Shown: positions 35,383 to 44,356, numbered from the stretch's first letter. The stretch: 64,000 bases of DNA from JACMJL01 sp963791805 (GCA_963791805.1 CAWBTU010000003.1:124001-188000); one strand, 5' to 3'. The notes: generated by a model not told the origin, from the sequence alone. Made by a program: numbers and translations.

Positions 35383-36288
35383 TTATAATTTCTCAATAAA
35401 TGTATCTATTAGGTCTACTAGTTCTCCGATTTCAGGTTTACTCAACTGACCATTTGCGCCTACTGATTCACCTTTATGTCTTAAATCATCAGTAATTAAT
35501 GATGAGAAAATTATTACTGGCAGTTTCCTTAACAATGAATCTTCTTTTATTCTTCTTGTCAAAGTAAGTCCATCCATTTGTGGCATTTCGATGTCTGTAA
35601 TAACTAATTGAACATCTTCTATAAACTTATCTTTCTTAACATTTAGTAGTCCTTGTAAATAATCTAAAGCTTGTTTCCCATCATCAAAAATTAGTAAATT
35701 TTCAAAACCAGCCTTTAAAAGAGTATCTTTTAAAAGTTTCCTTATTAATGGAGAATCGTCAGCTAGAACAATCCTGATATGGGATCTATCTCTATATTGA
35801 ACATTAACAATCCTATCTTCACTTATTCCTGTGCTTGGACTAATATCTGTTACTATTTTTTCAAAATCTAACAGCATTATTATTCTATTTTCTAAAATAA
35901 TATTTCCTATAACTAAAGAATTCACTGATATCTCATCTGGCTTTAAAATTTGCTCCCATTTAATTCGTTTAACTCCAACTATTGAATCAATTGAAAATGC
36001 AACTTTAACTTTATTAAACTCACAAACTACTATTGTATCACTCTCACCATTACTTTTATTTTTTTCTAATACATAGGTTAAATCAATTAACGTAATAATT
36101 TCATTTCTGCTAAGAATAAGTCCCGCAATAGCTGGATTTGATTCTGGTAATTTAGTTACTGAAACTGACTCAAGCTTCAAAACTTCTTTAACTTTTATAA
36201 TATTAATTGCATAATTCCTATTGTTAACTACAAACTCAAGTAATTCAACTTCACCAGTTCCCGATTCTAATAATATGTTACTACCCAT
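35383..36288 (-). CDS. cheV: Chemotaxis adaptor CheV (CheW domain + receiver domain)
   Basis: A 301-aa coupling protein. Residues ~12-150 are a CheW domain (VELLEFVVNNRNYAINIIKV, IAGLILSRNEIITLIDL). Residues ~172-300 are a response-regulator receiver with acidic pocket VLADDSPL, phospho-acceptor Asp in LVITDIEMPQMDG, and conserved Lys in LSKPE. It links chemoreceptors to CheA. SD AAGGGGAT precedes the ATG. It stands alone with no other chemotaxis genes around. Confidence 0.95.
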   Translation of the reverse strand: MGSNILLESGTGEVELLEFVVNNRNYAINIIKVKEVLKLESVSVTKLPESNPAIAGLILSRNEIITLIDLTYVLEKNKSNGESDTIVVCEFNKVKVAFSIDSIVGVKRIKWEQILKPDEISVNSLVIGNIILENRIIMLLDFEKIVTDISPSTGISEDRIVNVQYRDRSHIRIVLADDSPLIRKLLKDTLLKAGFENLLIFDDGKQALDYLQGLLNVKKDKFIEDVQLVITDIEMPQMDGLTLTRRIKEDSLLRKLPVIIFSSLITDDLRHKGESVGANGQLSKPEIGELVDLIDTFIEKL

Positions 36289-36562
36289 AACTTCATCCCC
36301 TTGTATTTATTTTTTATAAATTAAAGTGATCTGAACCAATCTTATGATAACCCTTATATTTGATTAAAGATTATATAAAAAAAGCGTTCTTTTATGTTAT
36401 TAAAATCTGCTAAAACAATAAAAACATATAAAAAACACTAAATTTCTATGATTTGACTTATTTAACGCAACCATAACACTTATGCAGTAAATAGTCCTAC
36501 TTTAAATTATACATAACAAAACGGAATTGTTCAATTGATTCATGAAAATTTTATTAACATTT

Positions 36563-37420
36563 TTATCTCATATTCTTTTGGGTATAATAAGCCACTGCTA
36601 CAGTACCTGGACCAACATGTAAACCTATTACAGGACCTAATGCACAAACACTAATATTTATATCTATTTTCTCCCCAATAGCTTTTGCAAGTTCCTCCGC
36701 TTCATCATAACAGTTTATATGATGAACCACAATTTCACTTAGCCCATATTCTTCTACATCTTTTAGAACTTTTTCTATCATAGTAATAACAGCCTTTTTC
36801 TTTGTTCTAACTTTTGTATATACGGTGGTGATTCCATTCTCAACAGTTAGAATAGGTATTATTTTTAGTATGCTGCCAACTAATGCACTTGCGCCTCCCA
36901 TTCTCCCACCTTTTCTCAAATATTTAAGGCTATCAGGTATAAATAAAAATCTACTTCTATTTATATTTTCCAGTGCTAACCTTTTAACTTGATTTAAAGA
37001 ATCTCCACTTTGGGCTGCTCTAGCAGCTACGATAACTGCAAATCCTAGTTGCATACTGTTAGAACGAGAATCTAATATTTCTATATTTGCCTTTGGATAA
37101 TTTTCTAAAATCATATTCTTTACAATATTTCCTGTTGAAAAAGTTCCACTCATTTCAGACGATAAAAATATGCAAAGAAGGTCATCACCTTGTTTTATGA
37201 CATTCTCCATTTGTGAATAAAGTTCTTCAATAGAAGGTTGTGATGATGTTGGAATTCCATTTTCCTCCATTGTTTTATAGAATGTTTCATTAACTAGATC
37301 AATTTCTTTAAAACTTTCATTTCCAAATATCACATTTAAGGATACTGTTTTTATATCTAAATTATTTGTAATTACCTTATCAATATAACTTGTACTATCA
37401 GTTAAAATCTTTACCGCCAT
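36563..37420 (-). CDS. DegV-family fatty-acid-binding protein
   Basis: A 285-aa protein of the DegV/FakB type, which binds a fatty acid for phosphorylation by FakA. N-terminal domain begins KILTDSTSYI; the fatty-acid site region is SSEMSGTFSTGN, and the second domain has YLRKGGRMGGASALVGSILKIIP and a closing GPVIGLHVGPGTVAVAYY. All are DegV family hallmarks. Clostridia carry several copies; the partner kinase gene is not in this window. SD AAGGGGAT precedes the ATG. Confidence 0.95.
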   Translation of the reverse strand: MAVKILTDSTSYIDKVITNNLDIKTVSLNVIFGNESFKEIDLVNETFYKTMEENGIPTSSQPSIEELYSQMENVIKQGDDLLCIFLSSEMSGTFSTGNIVKNMILENYPKANIEILDSRSNSMQLGFAVIVAARAAQSGDSLNQVKRLALENINRSRFLFIPDSLKYLRKGGRMGGASALVGSILKIIPILTVENGITTVYTKVRTKKKAVITMIEKVLKDVEEYGLSEIVVHHINCYDEAEELAKAIGEKIDINISVCALGPVIGLHVGPGTVAVAYYTQKNMR

Positions 37421-37576
37421 AATATTATCCCCTTAATTACATTTTTTTATCACCAGTTGTTATCAATTAAACTAATCCATAAATAGTCTATTTTATTTTA
37501 TCCACATATAAATAATCAATACCACTTTTTTTCATTATTTCCTATAATAATGTCAACCCTATTTTTCTTATATCAC

Positions 37577-37608
37577 AAAAAAAACTAGCAATACTGAATT
37601 ATTACTAG
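37577..37608 (-). terminator. Terminator after the 40-codon ORF
   Basis: On the minus strand CTAGTAATA pairs with TATTGCTAG (one G-U) over a 6-base loop, followed directly by eight Ts. Confidence 0.75.
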
Positions 37609-37612
37609 ATTC

Positions 37613-37735
37613 TTAGAATAAGCTATTGAAGTTATTTATTACACCTAATATTGAGACAACTACATCATTATTATCCTGTCCTGTATTTTTATCAACATAT
37701 AAATAATTGCAGTTACTTGAACCCCAAAATATCAT
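37613..37735 (-). CDS. Small ORF, 40 aa, own promoter and terminator
   Basis: The ATG follows CGAGAGGTGATAAA, a good ribosome-binding site. The peptide begins MIFWGSSNCNYLYVDKNTGQ and ends INNFNSLF; it is neutral to acidic with one Cys and no clear TM segment. A -10 TATACT lies upstream, and a U8 terminator starts 5 bases after the stop codon. This compact unit argues for a real small gene in an otherwise empty 458-base interval. Function unknown. Confidence 0.55.
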   Translation of the reverse strand: MIFWGSSNCNYLYVDKNTGQDNNDVVVSILGVINNFNSLF

Positions 37736-37755
37736 TTTATCACCTCTCGTGTTAA

Positions 37756-37784
37756 AGTATAGCATATATAAATTCAGTTGTATC
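37756..37784 (-). promoter_or_regulatory. Probable promoter of the 40-codon ORF
   Basis: Minus strand GATACA, 17-base spacer, TATACT; about 20 bases before the start codon. The -35 is weak. Confidence 0.4.
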
Positions 37785-37878
37785 GATTTTGTTACGTAAA
37801 CTTAACATAGCCTTAATATAATCTTAATCTATTAGTAGTAGTATAATAATATAACAAATAAGTTTTAGGAGGTGAGAT

Positions 37879-38457
37879 ATGAAAAATCTAAATATTTGCA
37901 TAGACATTGATGGAACAATAACTGATCCTTACTTTTGGATTGAAAAGGCATCCCAGCATTTTGGGAAAGACATAAAACCAAATGAATTTACAGAATATGA
38001 ATTCCACAAAGTACTAAAAGTTACACCTGAAGAATATAATCTATTCTATGAAGAAACCAAGTTTTTATTTCATTCAAAAGAAAGATTACAATTAAATTCT
38101 AAAGAAGTAATTAATAAATTTTATGAATCTAATAATATTTACTTTGTTACAGCAAGAGATAAATCCCTTGAGATGATAACAGCTTCTTATTTAAAAAACA
38201 ATGATATTAAATTTGATGGACTATATGTTCTAGGGACTCCCCACAAAGCAGAACAAGCTAAGAAATTAAAATGCGACATTTTCATAGAAGATAGTTTAAG
38301 TAATGCACTTAATCTCTCAGAAGCAGGCTTTAAAGTTCTATTAGTAGATGCACCCTACAATCAAAGTGAACTAACCCCTAATATTCAAAGAGTATATAAC
38401 TGGTTTGATGTGCTTTATGAAATAAATAATATAATTTTTACTAATAAAGCAGTGTAA
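37879..38457 (+). CDS. HAD-type 5'-nucleotidase (NT5C/YqfW-like)
   Basis: A 192-aa HAD phosphatase. Motif I is CIDIDGTITDPYFW (nucleophile Asp and acid Asp); motif II is the Thr in YFVTARDKS; the Lys of motif III is in TPHKAEQAKKLKCD; motif IV is FIEDSLSNAL. This is the pattern of the NT5C-type (deoxy)ribonucleotidase family, whose members dephosphorylate nucleoside monophosphates. SD AGGAGGTGA precedes the ATG. Followed by a terminator; single gene. Confidence 0.82.
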   Translation: MKNLNICIDIDGTITDPYFWIEKASQHFGKDIKPNEFTEYEFHKVLKVTPEEYNLFYEETKFLFHSKERLQLNSKEVINKFYESNNIYFVTARDKSLEMITASYLKNNDIKFDGLYVLGTPHKAEQAKKLKCDIFIEDSLSNALNLSEAGFKVLLVDAPYNQSELTPNIQRVYNWFDVLYEINNIIFTNKAV

Positions 38458-38487
38458 TTTTTACTAAAACTAAATAGTTAGTTTGCC

Positions 38488-38524
38488 AAACATGTTGAGC
38501 TTTAGTGAAGTTGCATGTTTTTTT
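38488..38524 (+). terminator. Terminator after the nucleotidase gene
   Basis: AAACATG pairs with CATGTTT across a 19-base loop, followed by a T-rich run. The rest of the gap to 38736 is AT-rich, with an imperfect hairpin at ~38.62-38.65 kb and no gene. Confidence 0.5.
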
Positions 38525-38736
38525 GTTTTTGTAAAACATTTTTTAAATGTTTTTTTTGATATCAAATTCGCTTATATTGCCAATGTAACGCATAAGTTAC
38601 AGATAAAGTAATAAGTACAGCATGTAGTTTTGATAACTATGTGTTGTATTGTTTCAGTTTATGATGTAATATATAGATAATGATATAATTTCTTTTACAT
38701 AATAGGGCATAATACTAATTAATATGGAGGCTAAGT

Positions 38737-39465
38737 ATGGATAAAAAAGATAGCTATGTAGTTGTAACTTATGGTGATTCAATTACAAAGGGAGTAGTTT
38801 ACGATAATGAAAGATCAAAATATTTGAATTTGAAGGATAATTTTACCAGCATAGTTAGCAGTAAAATTAATGGAACCGTATATAATGTAGGAAAGTTTGG
38901 TAGTACTATCGTTCGTGGTATTAATAAAACCTATAAAGATGTAATTAAAAAAACTCCAGATATAGTGCTTATAGAATTTGGAGGTAATGATTGTGACTAT
39001 AATTGGGAGGAAGTTGCTCAAAATCCTAATATAGAACATAAACCCAATACTGATATCTCAACTTTTAGTGAGACTCTTCGTAATATGATCGCTTCATTAA
39101 AAAAAGAAAATATTGTACCTGCTTTAATGACCTTACCTCCATTAGATCCTATTAAATATTTCAATTGGATTGGAAAGGGAGATCCATTAGCAGAAAAAAA
39201 TATTTTACAGTGGCTTGGTTGCAAAGAAAAGCTTTACACCTGGCATAACTCATATAATCAAGCTATTTCGCAAATAGCAAAAGAAACACAAACTATACTA
39301 ATTGATGTTAGAACTGAGTTTCTAAAATATACAAATTACAGTCAGTTTCTATGTTTAGATGGAATCCATCCAAACACTGAAGGTCATTCTTTAATTGCAA
39401 AGATTCTTTTAAGATTTTTAGAGGAGAACTATACTTTTCTATTGCAAAAAAATCTAGTAATGTGA
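38737..39465 (+). CDS. Cytosolic SGNH/GDSL hydrolase
   Basis: A 242-aa esterase-like enzyme without signal peptide. Block I is VTYGDSITKGVVYDN (Ser nucleophile), block III is IEFGGNDCDYNWEEVA (oxyanion GGND), and block V is CLDGIHPNTEGHSLI (Asp-His). This is the GDSL/lysophospholipase-L1-like acyl-hydrolase family. The stop codon lies in the loop of the terminator. SD GGAGG precedes the ATG. Substrate unknown. Confidence 0.9.
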   Translation: MDKKDSYVVVTYGDSITKGVVYDNERSKYLNLKDNFTSIVSSKINGTVYNVGKFGSTIVRGINKTYKDVIKKTPDIVLIEFGGNDCDYNWEEVAQNPNIEHKPNTDISTFSETLRNMIASLKKENIVPALMTLPPLDPIKYFNWIGKGDPLAEKNILQWLGCKEKLYTWHNSYNQAISQIAKETQTILIDVRTEFLKYTNYSQFLCLDGIHPNTEGHSLIAKILLRFLEENYTFLLQKNLVM

Positions 39466-39482
39466 AATTACTAGATTTTTTT
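39446..39482. terminator. Bidirectional terminator, overlapping the SGNH stop codon
   Basis: Perfect 16-bp stem AAAAAAATCTAGTAAT / ATTACTAGATTTTTTT with loop GTGAA that contains the TGA stop. Serves both the SGNH gene and the convergent ABC permease. Confidence 0.9.
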
Positions 39483-39496
39483 ATAATTTATTGTGT

Positions 39497-40447
39497 TTAA
39501 GCTGCTACATCCCTTTTAATAAACCCTAAGAACGATATTATATTAAAAATAACAAAATATATTATAAGTACTATAATGGAGAAGGACATGGTCATACCAT
39601 CAATAAGTGGTGTACCATTCAAATACTGACTTAAATCAGTGTTTGCAAACAAAATATACTTTGTCCATGTAAAGTGTTGCGCAAGTATCATTGTTATTGT
39701 AGCTCCTATAGTCAATAGGAATACTCCAATTCCAATTGCGATTCCACTATTACGAAATACTGTAGAAATCATAAATGCCAATGTAACCATCATAACTAAA
39801 TCTATGCACTTAATTCCAAATACTCCAATAGTATGTGCTACCATATTTACTTCAGTAATGTGGCCATTTGCATATTTTATAAAGGGTTCATTTACGCCTT
39901 TAAATCCAAACAATATGCCTCCAAGTAGAAATGAAGTTACAAATAACACTATTAGCATAAACAATGCATACCCCAATACTGTTATGTATTTTGATAATAG
40001 GATTTTCCACCGTTTAGAAGGACGAATAAGCAATAACTTAATTGTTCCACCAGAAAATTCATTTGCAACTATTCCACTTCCGATTATAATTGTAAAAAGA
40101 GAAATTAAAGCAATTACGTCTGCAGCGCCACTTACAAATCCCCATAAAGATTTATTCTCTACTGGTTTAATATTATTATTAATTCTATATTCATTAACCT
40201 TAATTTTGTTTTTGTATATAGTTCGTACATTTGATGCTTTAGTATCATTCACTGTTTTTTGATAATCTATATTATCTTGAGTCAGTTGTTGTTTCCAATG
40301 AGTATTGTTGTCACTACCAGAATCGAATTTAAATACTAGTCCTACAGCAATTACTATTGCTACTAATATTCCTACCATTACCCATGTACTTATACGATGA
40401 GCAATTTTCATACTTTCATTTTTAATTAGGTTAATCATATTATGCAA
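39497..40447 (-). CDS. ABC-2 type permease (BcrB-like), second module
   Basis: A 316-aa permease with one TM near residues 20-38, an external loop, and five further TM segments. NEFSGGTIKLLLIRPSKRWK matches the equivalent string in the permease at 1261-2265. It overlaps the ATPase stop by 8 bases. The start is a TTG 7 bases after AGGGGGG; an ATG three codons later (base 40438) aligns better with the paralogue but lies 14 bases from that SD, so the start is open. Substrate unknown. Confidence 0.87.
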   Translation of the reverse strand: MHNMINLIKNESMKIAHRISTWVMVGILVAIVIAVGLVFKFDSGSDNNTHWKQQLTQDNIDYQKTVNDTKASNVRTIYKNKIKVNEYRINNNIKPVENKSLWGFVSGAADVIALISLFTIIIGSGIVANEFSGGTIKLLLIRPSKRWKILLSKYITVLGYALFMLIVLFVTSFLLGGILFGFKGVNEPFIKYANGHITEVNMVAHTIGVFGIKCIDLVMMVTLAFMISTVFRNSGIAIGIGVFLLTIGATITMILAQHFTWTKYILFANTDLSQYLNGTPLIDGMTMSFSIIVLIIYFVIFNIISFLGFIKRDVAA

Positions 40448-41366
40448 TTTCGTTCCCCCCTGTCATTTCTAAGAATTTATCTTCTAGGCTCTGTTGAACC
40501 TTACGAACTCCATAAATCTGTATGCCATCATCTACAAGTTTTGAAACTAACTCAGGAATGTTTTCTACTTTTTCAAGTATTTCTATTTCTTTTTCATTAA
40601 TTACTGGTTTATATTCACTATTTAAACCCTTTAAAAGTGCTTCAGCCTTTTTAATAGGTTCAACTTGAAAAGCAATTACTGATTCTTCTTTATCTTCAAC
40701 AAGCTCTCTTACAGTTTCAATTCTTACTAGTTTCCCGTTTTGTATTATAGCCACTCTATCACACATTAGCTCCATTTCCGTAAGGAGATGACTGGAAACT
40801 AAAACTGCAATATTCTGTTCTGCTGCTAAAGACCTTAAGTGTGCTCTAAGTTCGTGAATCCCTGAAGGATCTAATCCATTAGTAGGTTCATCTAGTACTA
40901 ATAGCGAAGGTTCATTTAGTAAAGCCTGCGCAAGACCTAACCTTTGACGCATACCTAATGAATAAGTTTTCACCTTATCATTTATTCTCTTATCAAGTCC
41001 AACAATCTTAATAACTTCATCAATTCTCTCTTTCTTTAAGTCTGGGTACATTCTCAAATAATGAAGCAAATTTTGATACCCTGTCAAATGCTTATATAAA
41101 TCAGGATTTTCTACAATTCCTCCTACATGCGCTATGGCTTTTTCAAAATCGGTCTTAACACTATACCCGTTAATAAAAATTTCACCTTCAGTAATTGAAA
41201 TCAGACCTAAAAGCATCCTTATTGTTGTAGTTTTTCCTGCTCCATTTGGTCCTAAAAATCCAAATACCTCTCCTGGCCTAACATCAAAGCTAAGACCATC
41301 AATAATTACTTTTTTACCTATTTTCTTTTTTACATTTTTGATTTGAACTATAGGTTTTGTTTCCAT
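40440..41366 (-). CDS. ABC transporter ATP-binding protein, BcrA type, second module
   Basis: A 308-aa ATPase: Walker A GPNGAGKTT, signature YSLGMRQRLGLAQAL, Walker B LLVLDEPTNGLDPSG, switch His in SSHLL. Close in order and sequence to the ATPase at 333-1244, implying a duplicated exporter. The ATG was set 25 codons inside the longest frame because GGAGG lies 8 bases before it and the upstream part has none. Translationally coupled to the permease. Confidence 0.93.
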   Translation of the reverse strand: METKPIVQIKNVKKKIGKKVIIDGLSFDVRPGEVFGFLGPNGAGKTTTIRMLLGLISITEGEIFINGYSVKTDFEKAIAHVGGIVENPDLYKHLTGYQNLLHYLRMYPDLKKERIDEVIKIVGLDKRINDKVKTYSLGMRQRLGLAQALLNEPSLLVLDEPTNGLDPSGIHELRAHLRSLAAEQNIAVLVSSHLLTEMELMCDRVAIIQNGKLVRIETVRELVEDKEESVIAFQVEPIKKAEALLKGLNSEYKPVINEKEIEILEKVENIPELVSKLVDDGIQIYGVRKVQQSLEDKFLEMTGGNEIA

Positions 41367-41590
41367 TTTAATGCCTCCTAATTGTTTTAATATATATATC
41401 AAGAACCATACCTTATTAAAGAGCACTTGTACTTTAATCATAGATTTTCAATAAATCTAATTAACTCTAAGCTCTTATAATTAAATTATACTTTTGCTTA
41501 ATTTAATTAACCATGACTTTAGCCTTACTATATAGGTAAGTTAACTTACAGATATGAAATATACTAATTTAATATTTATTCTTGTTATTC

Positions 41591-42460
41591 TTACTTTTCT
41601 ATAGTATAGATCAACATATCTTCAAGACTGAGGCCAAGTTCTTCAATAAATAAAGCTCCGTTCTCATTTAGTTTATTTATTAACTCTTCACTGTAGTCGC
41701 TAGTAATAACATTATAGCTTCTACCAACTTTAGTTATATTAATGAACTCACTCCAATCTTCAAAATTTTCTGGTGCATTTTCTTTGAAAATTATTTGAAG
41801 CTTCTTCATAGAAGTTTTAAGATTATCCATTGAATTTTCTTTTATTACTTCTCCATCATTCAAGAAAACAATATGATCACATATACTCTCAAGATCATTT
41901 AAATTATGAGAAGATATTAGAACAGTGGTTCCATTTTCACATACTTCCTCTAAAACAAGGTTTAAGAATTTTCTTTTAACTATTGGGTCAAGGCCTGAAG
42001 TTGGCTCATCTAATACTAAAAGTTCTGGCTTAAGACTTAGTGCAAGCATAAAAGAAACCCTTGCAGCATTACCCTTTGATAATCTTGATAATTTTTGGTT
42101 CATAGGTATTTTAAATATCTCGTTGGTTTTGTTAAATTTATTTTCATCAAAATTACTATAAGCAAATTTGTAGTACCTAACTATGTCTTTAATTTTACTT
42201 GAGTTAAAAGAATCATTTCTATCGCCTACATATCCAATAATCTCTTTCATCTTGAAATTATCTCTGATATTTTCACCTTTTATTTTAACTTCGCCAGCAT
42301 CAGGAGCATAAAGATCAACTATAGTTCTAAGTAGTGTAGATTTTCCAGCACCATTTGGTCCTATGAGTCCTACTATAGTTCCCTTTTTAACAGATATACT
42401 TGTATTCTTTATAGCTTCCTTCCCGGGAAACTTCTTTGAAAGTTTTTCAATTTCAAGCAT
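41591..42460 (-). CDS. ABC transporter ATP-binding protein, YtrB-like
   Basis: A 289-aa ATPase with Walker A GPNGAGKST, signature LSKGNAARVSFMLAL (degenerate: LSKGN replaces LSGGQ), Walker B LLVLDEPTSGLDP, switch His in SSHNL. The sequence suits the YtrB/YxlF group. It starts one base after the permease stop and is the last gene of a GntR-permease-ATPase operon like ytrABC of Bacillus, which responds to cell-wall antibiotics. SD AGGAGG precedes the ATG. Confidence 0.9.
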   Translation of the reverse strand: MLEIEKLSKKFPGKEAIKNTSISVKKGTIVGLIGPNGAGKSTLLRTIVDLYAPDAGEVKIKGENIRDNFKMKEIIGYVGDRNDSFNSSKIKDIVRYYKFAYSNFDENKFNKTNEIFKIPMNQKLSRLSKGNAARVSFMLALSLKPELLVLDEPTSGLDPIVKRKFLNLVLEEVCENGTTVLISSHNLNDLESICDHIVFLNDGEVIKENSMDNLKTSMKKLQIIFKENAPENFEDWSEFINITKVGRSYNVITSDYSEELINKLNENGALFIEELGLSLEDMLIYTIEK

Positions 42461-42461
42461 A

Positions 42462-43505
42462 CTATGTTAACCTCCTTCTGTTTACGATTCTGCCAATCAA
42501 TCTGTACACAATTATTGTTAGGGTAGACCACACAATGTCAAGTATAAGCAGTACTATTTGAGCTGTATTGTCTGAGTCTTCAAAATTGAACATGGTTGCG
42601 GATCCATTAAAAATGTAACATATAAATGCAATAAATAGAGATAAGAAAACTGTGAAAAAGGCTACAATTAACATTGAAAAAATAAACCTAACTATTTTTT
42701 CAACAAAGCTAAACATGAATAATCCTGATATATTCTCAGCCTGTATTCTTCTGTTCAGTAATACACATATATAAAAAATTAGTAATGAAGATAAAATAAA
42801 TACTACAGTGTACCACGAATAGAAGCTAGTACTCTGAAACCCACCCATTATATAACTTAAGATATCATAACTAAAGTCAATAATATGCTTCATAATAGTT
42901 TTTAAAAAAGGTATCTTGCTACTTACTACTTGCTGAATAGCTAGAAATTCTAGCGATCCTATCATAGCAATTAGAATTGAAAATACACCTGCAGCAATAC
43001 TCTTTCCAAAAAGCATTTGCAATAAATGTATAACCATAACAATCATGGTTAGTACTATAAACAAAACAAGAAGTCTGAAGATTAGGTTAGAAATTAAATA
43101 TGATGCACTCCTTGAAAACAAGCTTTTATTGGTATAAATAAGTATTGATGATATAAAGCCATATATTATTATAGGAACTGTATAACTTGCTATGTGGGCA
43201 AAAATTCTTGAAAGAATTATTGAATCTCTACTAATGGGCTGTGTGAATAAAAACGAATATTTGCTTTCCTTATTATTGTAGGAATAAAATACTGTTACTA
43301 TGCAAATAACAATTATCATAAAATATGGAATGCCATGTTTCAAAACTGTTGACCCGTCTCGCCCTCCGTTGTTCCTAAGATCCTTTATTCCGATTATAAA
43401 CATTAATATAGGCATAAGTAGCATAAATGACTGTGCAAGCATTGAAACAACAATATTCTTTCTTTCATCATAAAGTATTGCTAAACTGAAATACTTTTTA
43501 TTCAT
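42462..43505 (-). CDS. ABC transporter permease, YtrC/D-like
   Basis: A 347-aa membrane protein with about eight hydrophobic segments. It starts MNKKYFSLAILYDERKNIVV, as in YtrC-like permeases, and has a short cytoplasmic KESKYSFLFTQPISRDSII segment conserved in the ABC-2 group. The start overlaps the GntR stop by 8 bases, with AAGGAGGGGAG before it. Middle gene of the YtrA-like operon. Confidence 0.87.
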   Translation of the reverse strand: MNKKYFSLAILYDERKNIVVSMLAQSFMLLMPILMFIIGIKDLRNNGGRDGSTVLKHGIPYFMIIVICIVTVFYSYNNKESKYSFLFTQPISRDSIILSRIFAHIASYTVPIIIYGFISSILIYTNKSLFSRSASYLISNLIFRLLVLFIVLTMIVMVIHLLQMLFGKSIAAGVFSILIAMIGSLEFLAIQQVVSSKIPFLKTIMKHIIDFSYDILSYIMGGFQSTSFYSWYTVVFILSSLLIFYICVLLNRRIQAENISGLFMFSFVEKIVRFIFSMLIVAFFTVFLSLFIAFICYIFNGSATMFNFEDSDNTAQIVLLILDIVWSTLTIIVYRLIGRIVNRRRLT

Positions 43506-43926
43506 TTAATTCGCTCCCCTCCTTGCTATCACCAATAAGTTCTTCATATAACTCATTTAACATCTTACTAATATCTTCTTTTTGGAAACCCATATAATGA
43601 GCATCCATTAAAACTTTTTTAAATTCATCTTTTAACTTTGCCATTTTTTCTTCCTCCATTTTTGGTTTATAATTAATGGATACAAAAGTTCCTTTTCCTC
43701 TTAAAGTCTCAATTATCTTCATTCTTTCAAGTTCTCCATAAGCTTTACTTACTGTATTAGGGTTTGTAGTTAGCATTCCTGCTAATTCTCTAACAGAAGG
43801 CAATTTGTCTCCTGGCACAAGTATACCTTTAATTATGCTTTCCTTAGCTGAATTAATAATTTGCTCATATATTGGAGTACTGTTTCTTGGATCAATCGTA
43901 AAAATAATAATCACCTCCAGTATCAT
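43498..43926 (-). CDS. GntR-family regulator, YtrA subfamily
   Basis: A 142-aa short GntR protein: winged HTH at about residues 15-82 (TPIYEQIINSAKESI, KLPSVRELAGMLTTNPNTVS) with the short ~50-residue YtrA-type dimerisation tail. It probably represses its own operon through the operator immediately upstream. The start is odd: the ATG used has no ribosome-binding site, while GGAGGTGA lies four codons inside, with only GTG within the SD and ATT codons 5-8 bases after it. True initiation could be at GTG (43914) or a non-AUG codon. Confidence 0.88.
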   Translation of the reverse strand: MILEVIIIFTIDPRNSTPIYEQIINSAKESIIKGILVPGDKLPSVRELAGMLTTNPNTVSKAYGELERMKIIETLRGKGTFVSINYKPKMEEEKMAKLKDEFKKVLMDAHYMGFQKEDISKMLNELYEELIGDSKEGSELNE

Positions 43927-43933
43927 TTGTACT

Positions 43934-43960
43934 AAGTGTACTACTTTATGTGGTACACTT
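43934..43960. promoter_or_regulatory. YtrA-type operator
   Basis: Perfect 8-bp arms AAGTGTAC and GTACACTT separated by 11 bases; the extended form AGTGTACTA-N7-TGGTACACT matches the known YtrA consensus AGTGTACTA/TAGTACACT with one mismatch. It covers the predicted transcription start. Confidence 0.8.
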
Positions 43961-43962
43961 AT

Positions 43963-43992
43963 ATTATAGTATCATTATTTTATTTTTGTCAA
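43963..43992 (-). promoter_or_regulatory. Promoter of the YtrA-like operon
   Basis: Minus strand TTGACA, 18-base spacer, TATAAT, with the operator directly after the -10, so a bound repressor would block initiation. Confidence 0.8.
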
Positions 43993-44033
43993 CACATTTT
44001 TTATAATAAGTTATATACCTTACAAAAAGATCT

Positions 44034-44068
44034 AAGGGAGCAAATCTCACAATGAAATTTGCTCCCTT
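44034..44068 (-). terminator. Terminator of the 94-aa membrane protein gene
   Basis: Perfect 12-bp stem AAGGGAGCAAAT / ATTTGCTCCCTT; on the minus strand AGATCTTTTTG follows. It sits just after the stop codon of the 94-aa gene. Confidence 0.65.
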
Positions 44069-44071
44069 ATA

Positions 44072-44356
44072 TTACTCAACATCTTTATAGTCTACATCAA
44101 TCACTTTGTCATTAGAAAAATCACCTGTATTAGAATAGCTATCCATTTCTATATCCTCCATAGAAGAAAATCCAGTTCCTTTTTTTATCTTCCATGATTT
44201 AATAATCTTTGAGCACTTAAAGCCTACCCATATCATTAAGCCCAATATCAAAATGATTGGTACTATGCTTAAAAACAAAAGAACAACCAGCAAAATTATA
44301 GCTGCATAAAAAATGATACCAAATATACTATGAAAACCTTTTGTCATAAAATCCAT
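44072..44356 (-). CDS. Small membrane protein (94 aa)
   Basis: A long hydrophobic region (about residues 12-45, probably two TM segments) is followed by a short basic stretch (CSKIIKSWKIKKG) and an acidic tail ending VIDVDYKDVE. The ribosome-binding site is weak (AGAAGAG). It has its own terminator. No family recognised. Confidence 0.6.
   Translation of the reverse strand: MDFMTKGFHSIFGIIFYAAIILLVVLLFLSIVPIILILGLMIWVGFKCSKIIKSWKIKKGTGFSSMEDIEMDSYSNTGDFSNDKVIDVDYKDVE

Noticed and set aside
38580..38660. Palindromes TGTAAC/GTTACA and an imperfect hairpin upstream of the SGNH gene
   Set aside because: Short or mismatched, AT-rich and without clear placement relative to a promoter; not enough to call an operator or RNA.
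39639..40262. 207-codon plus-strand open frame
   Set aside because: Antisense to the ABC permease; Ile/Thr/Asn-rich translation typical of a reversed membrane-protein frame.
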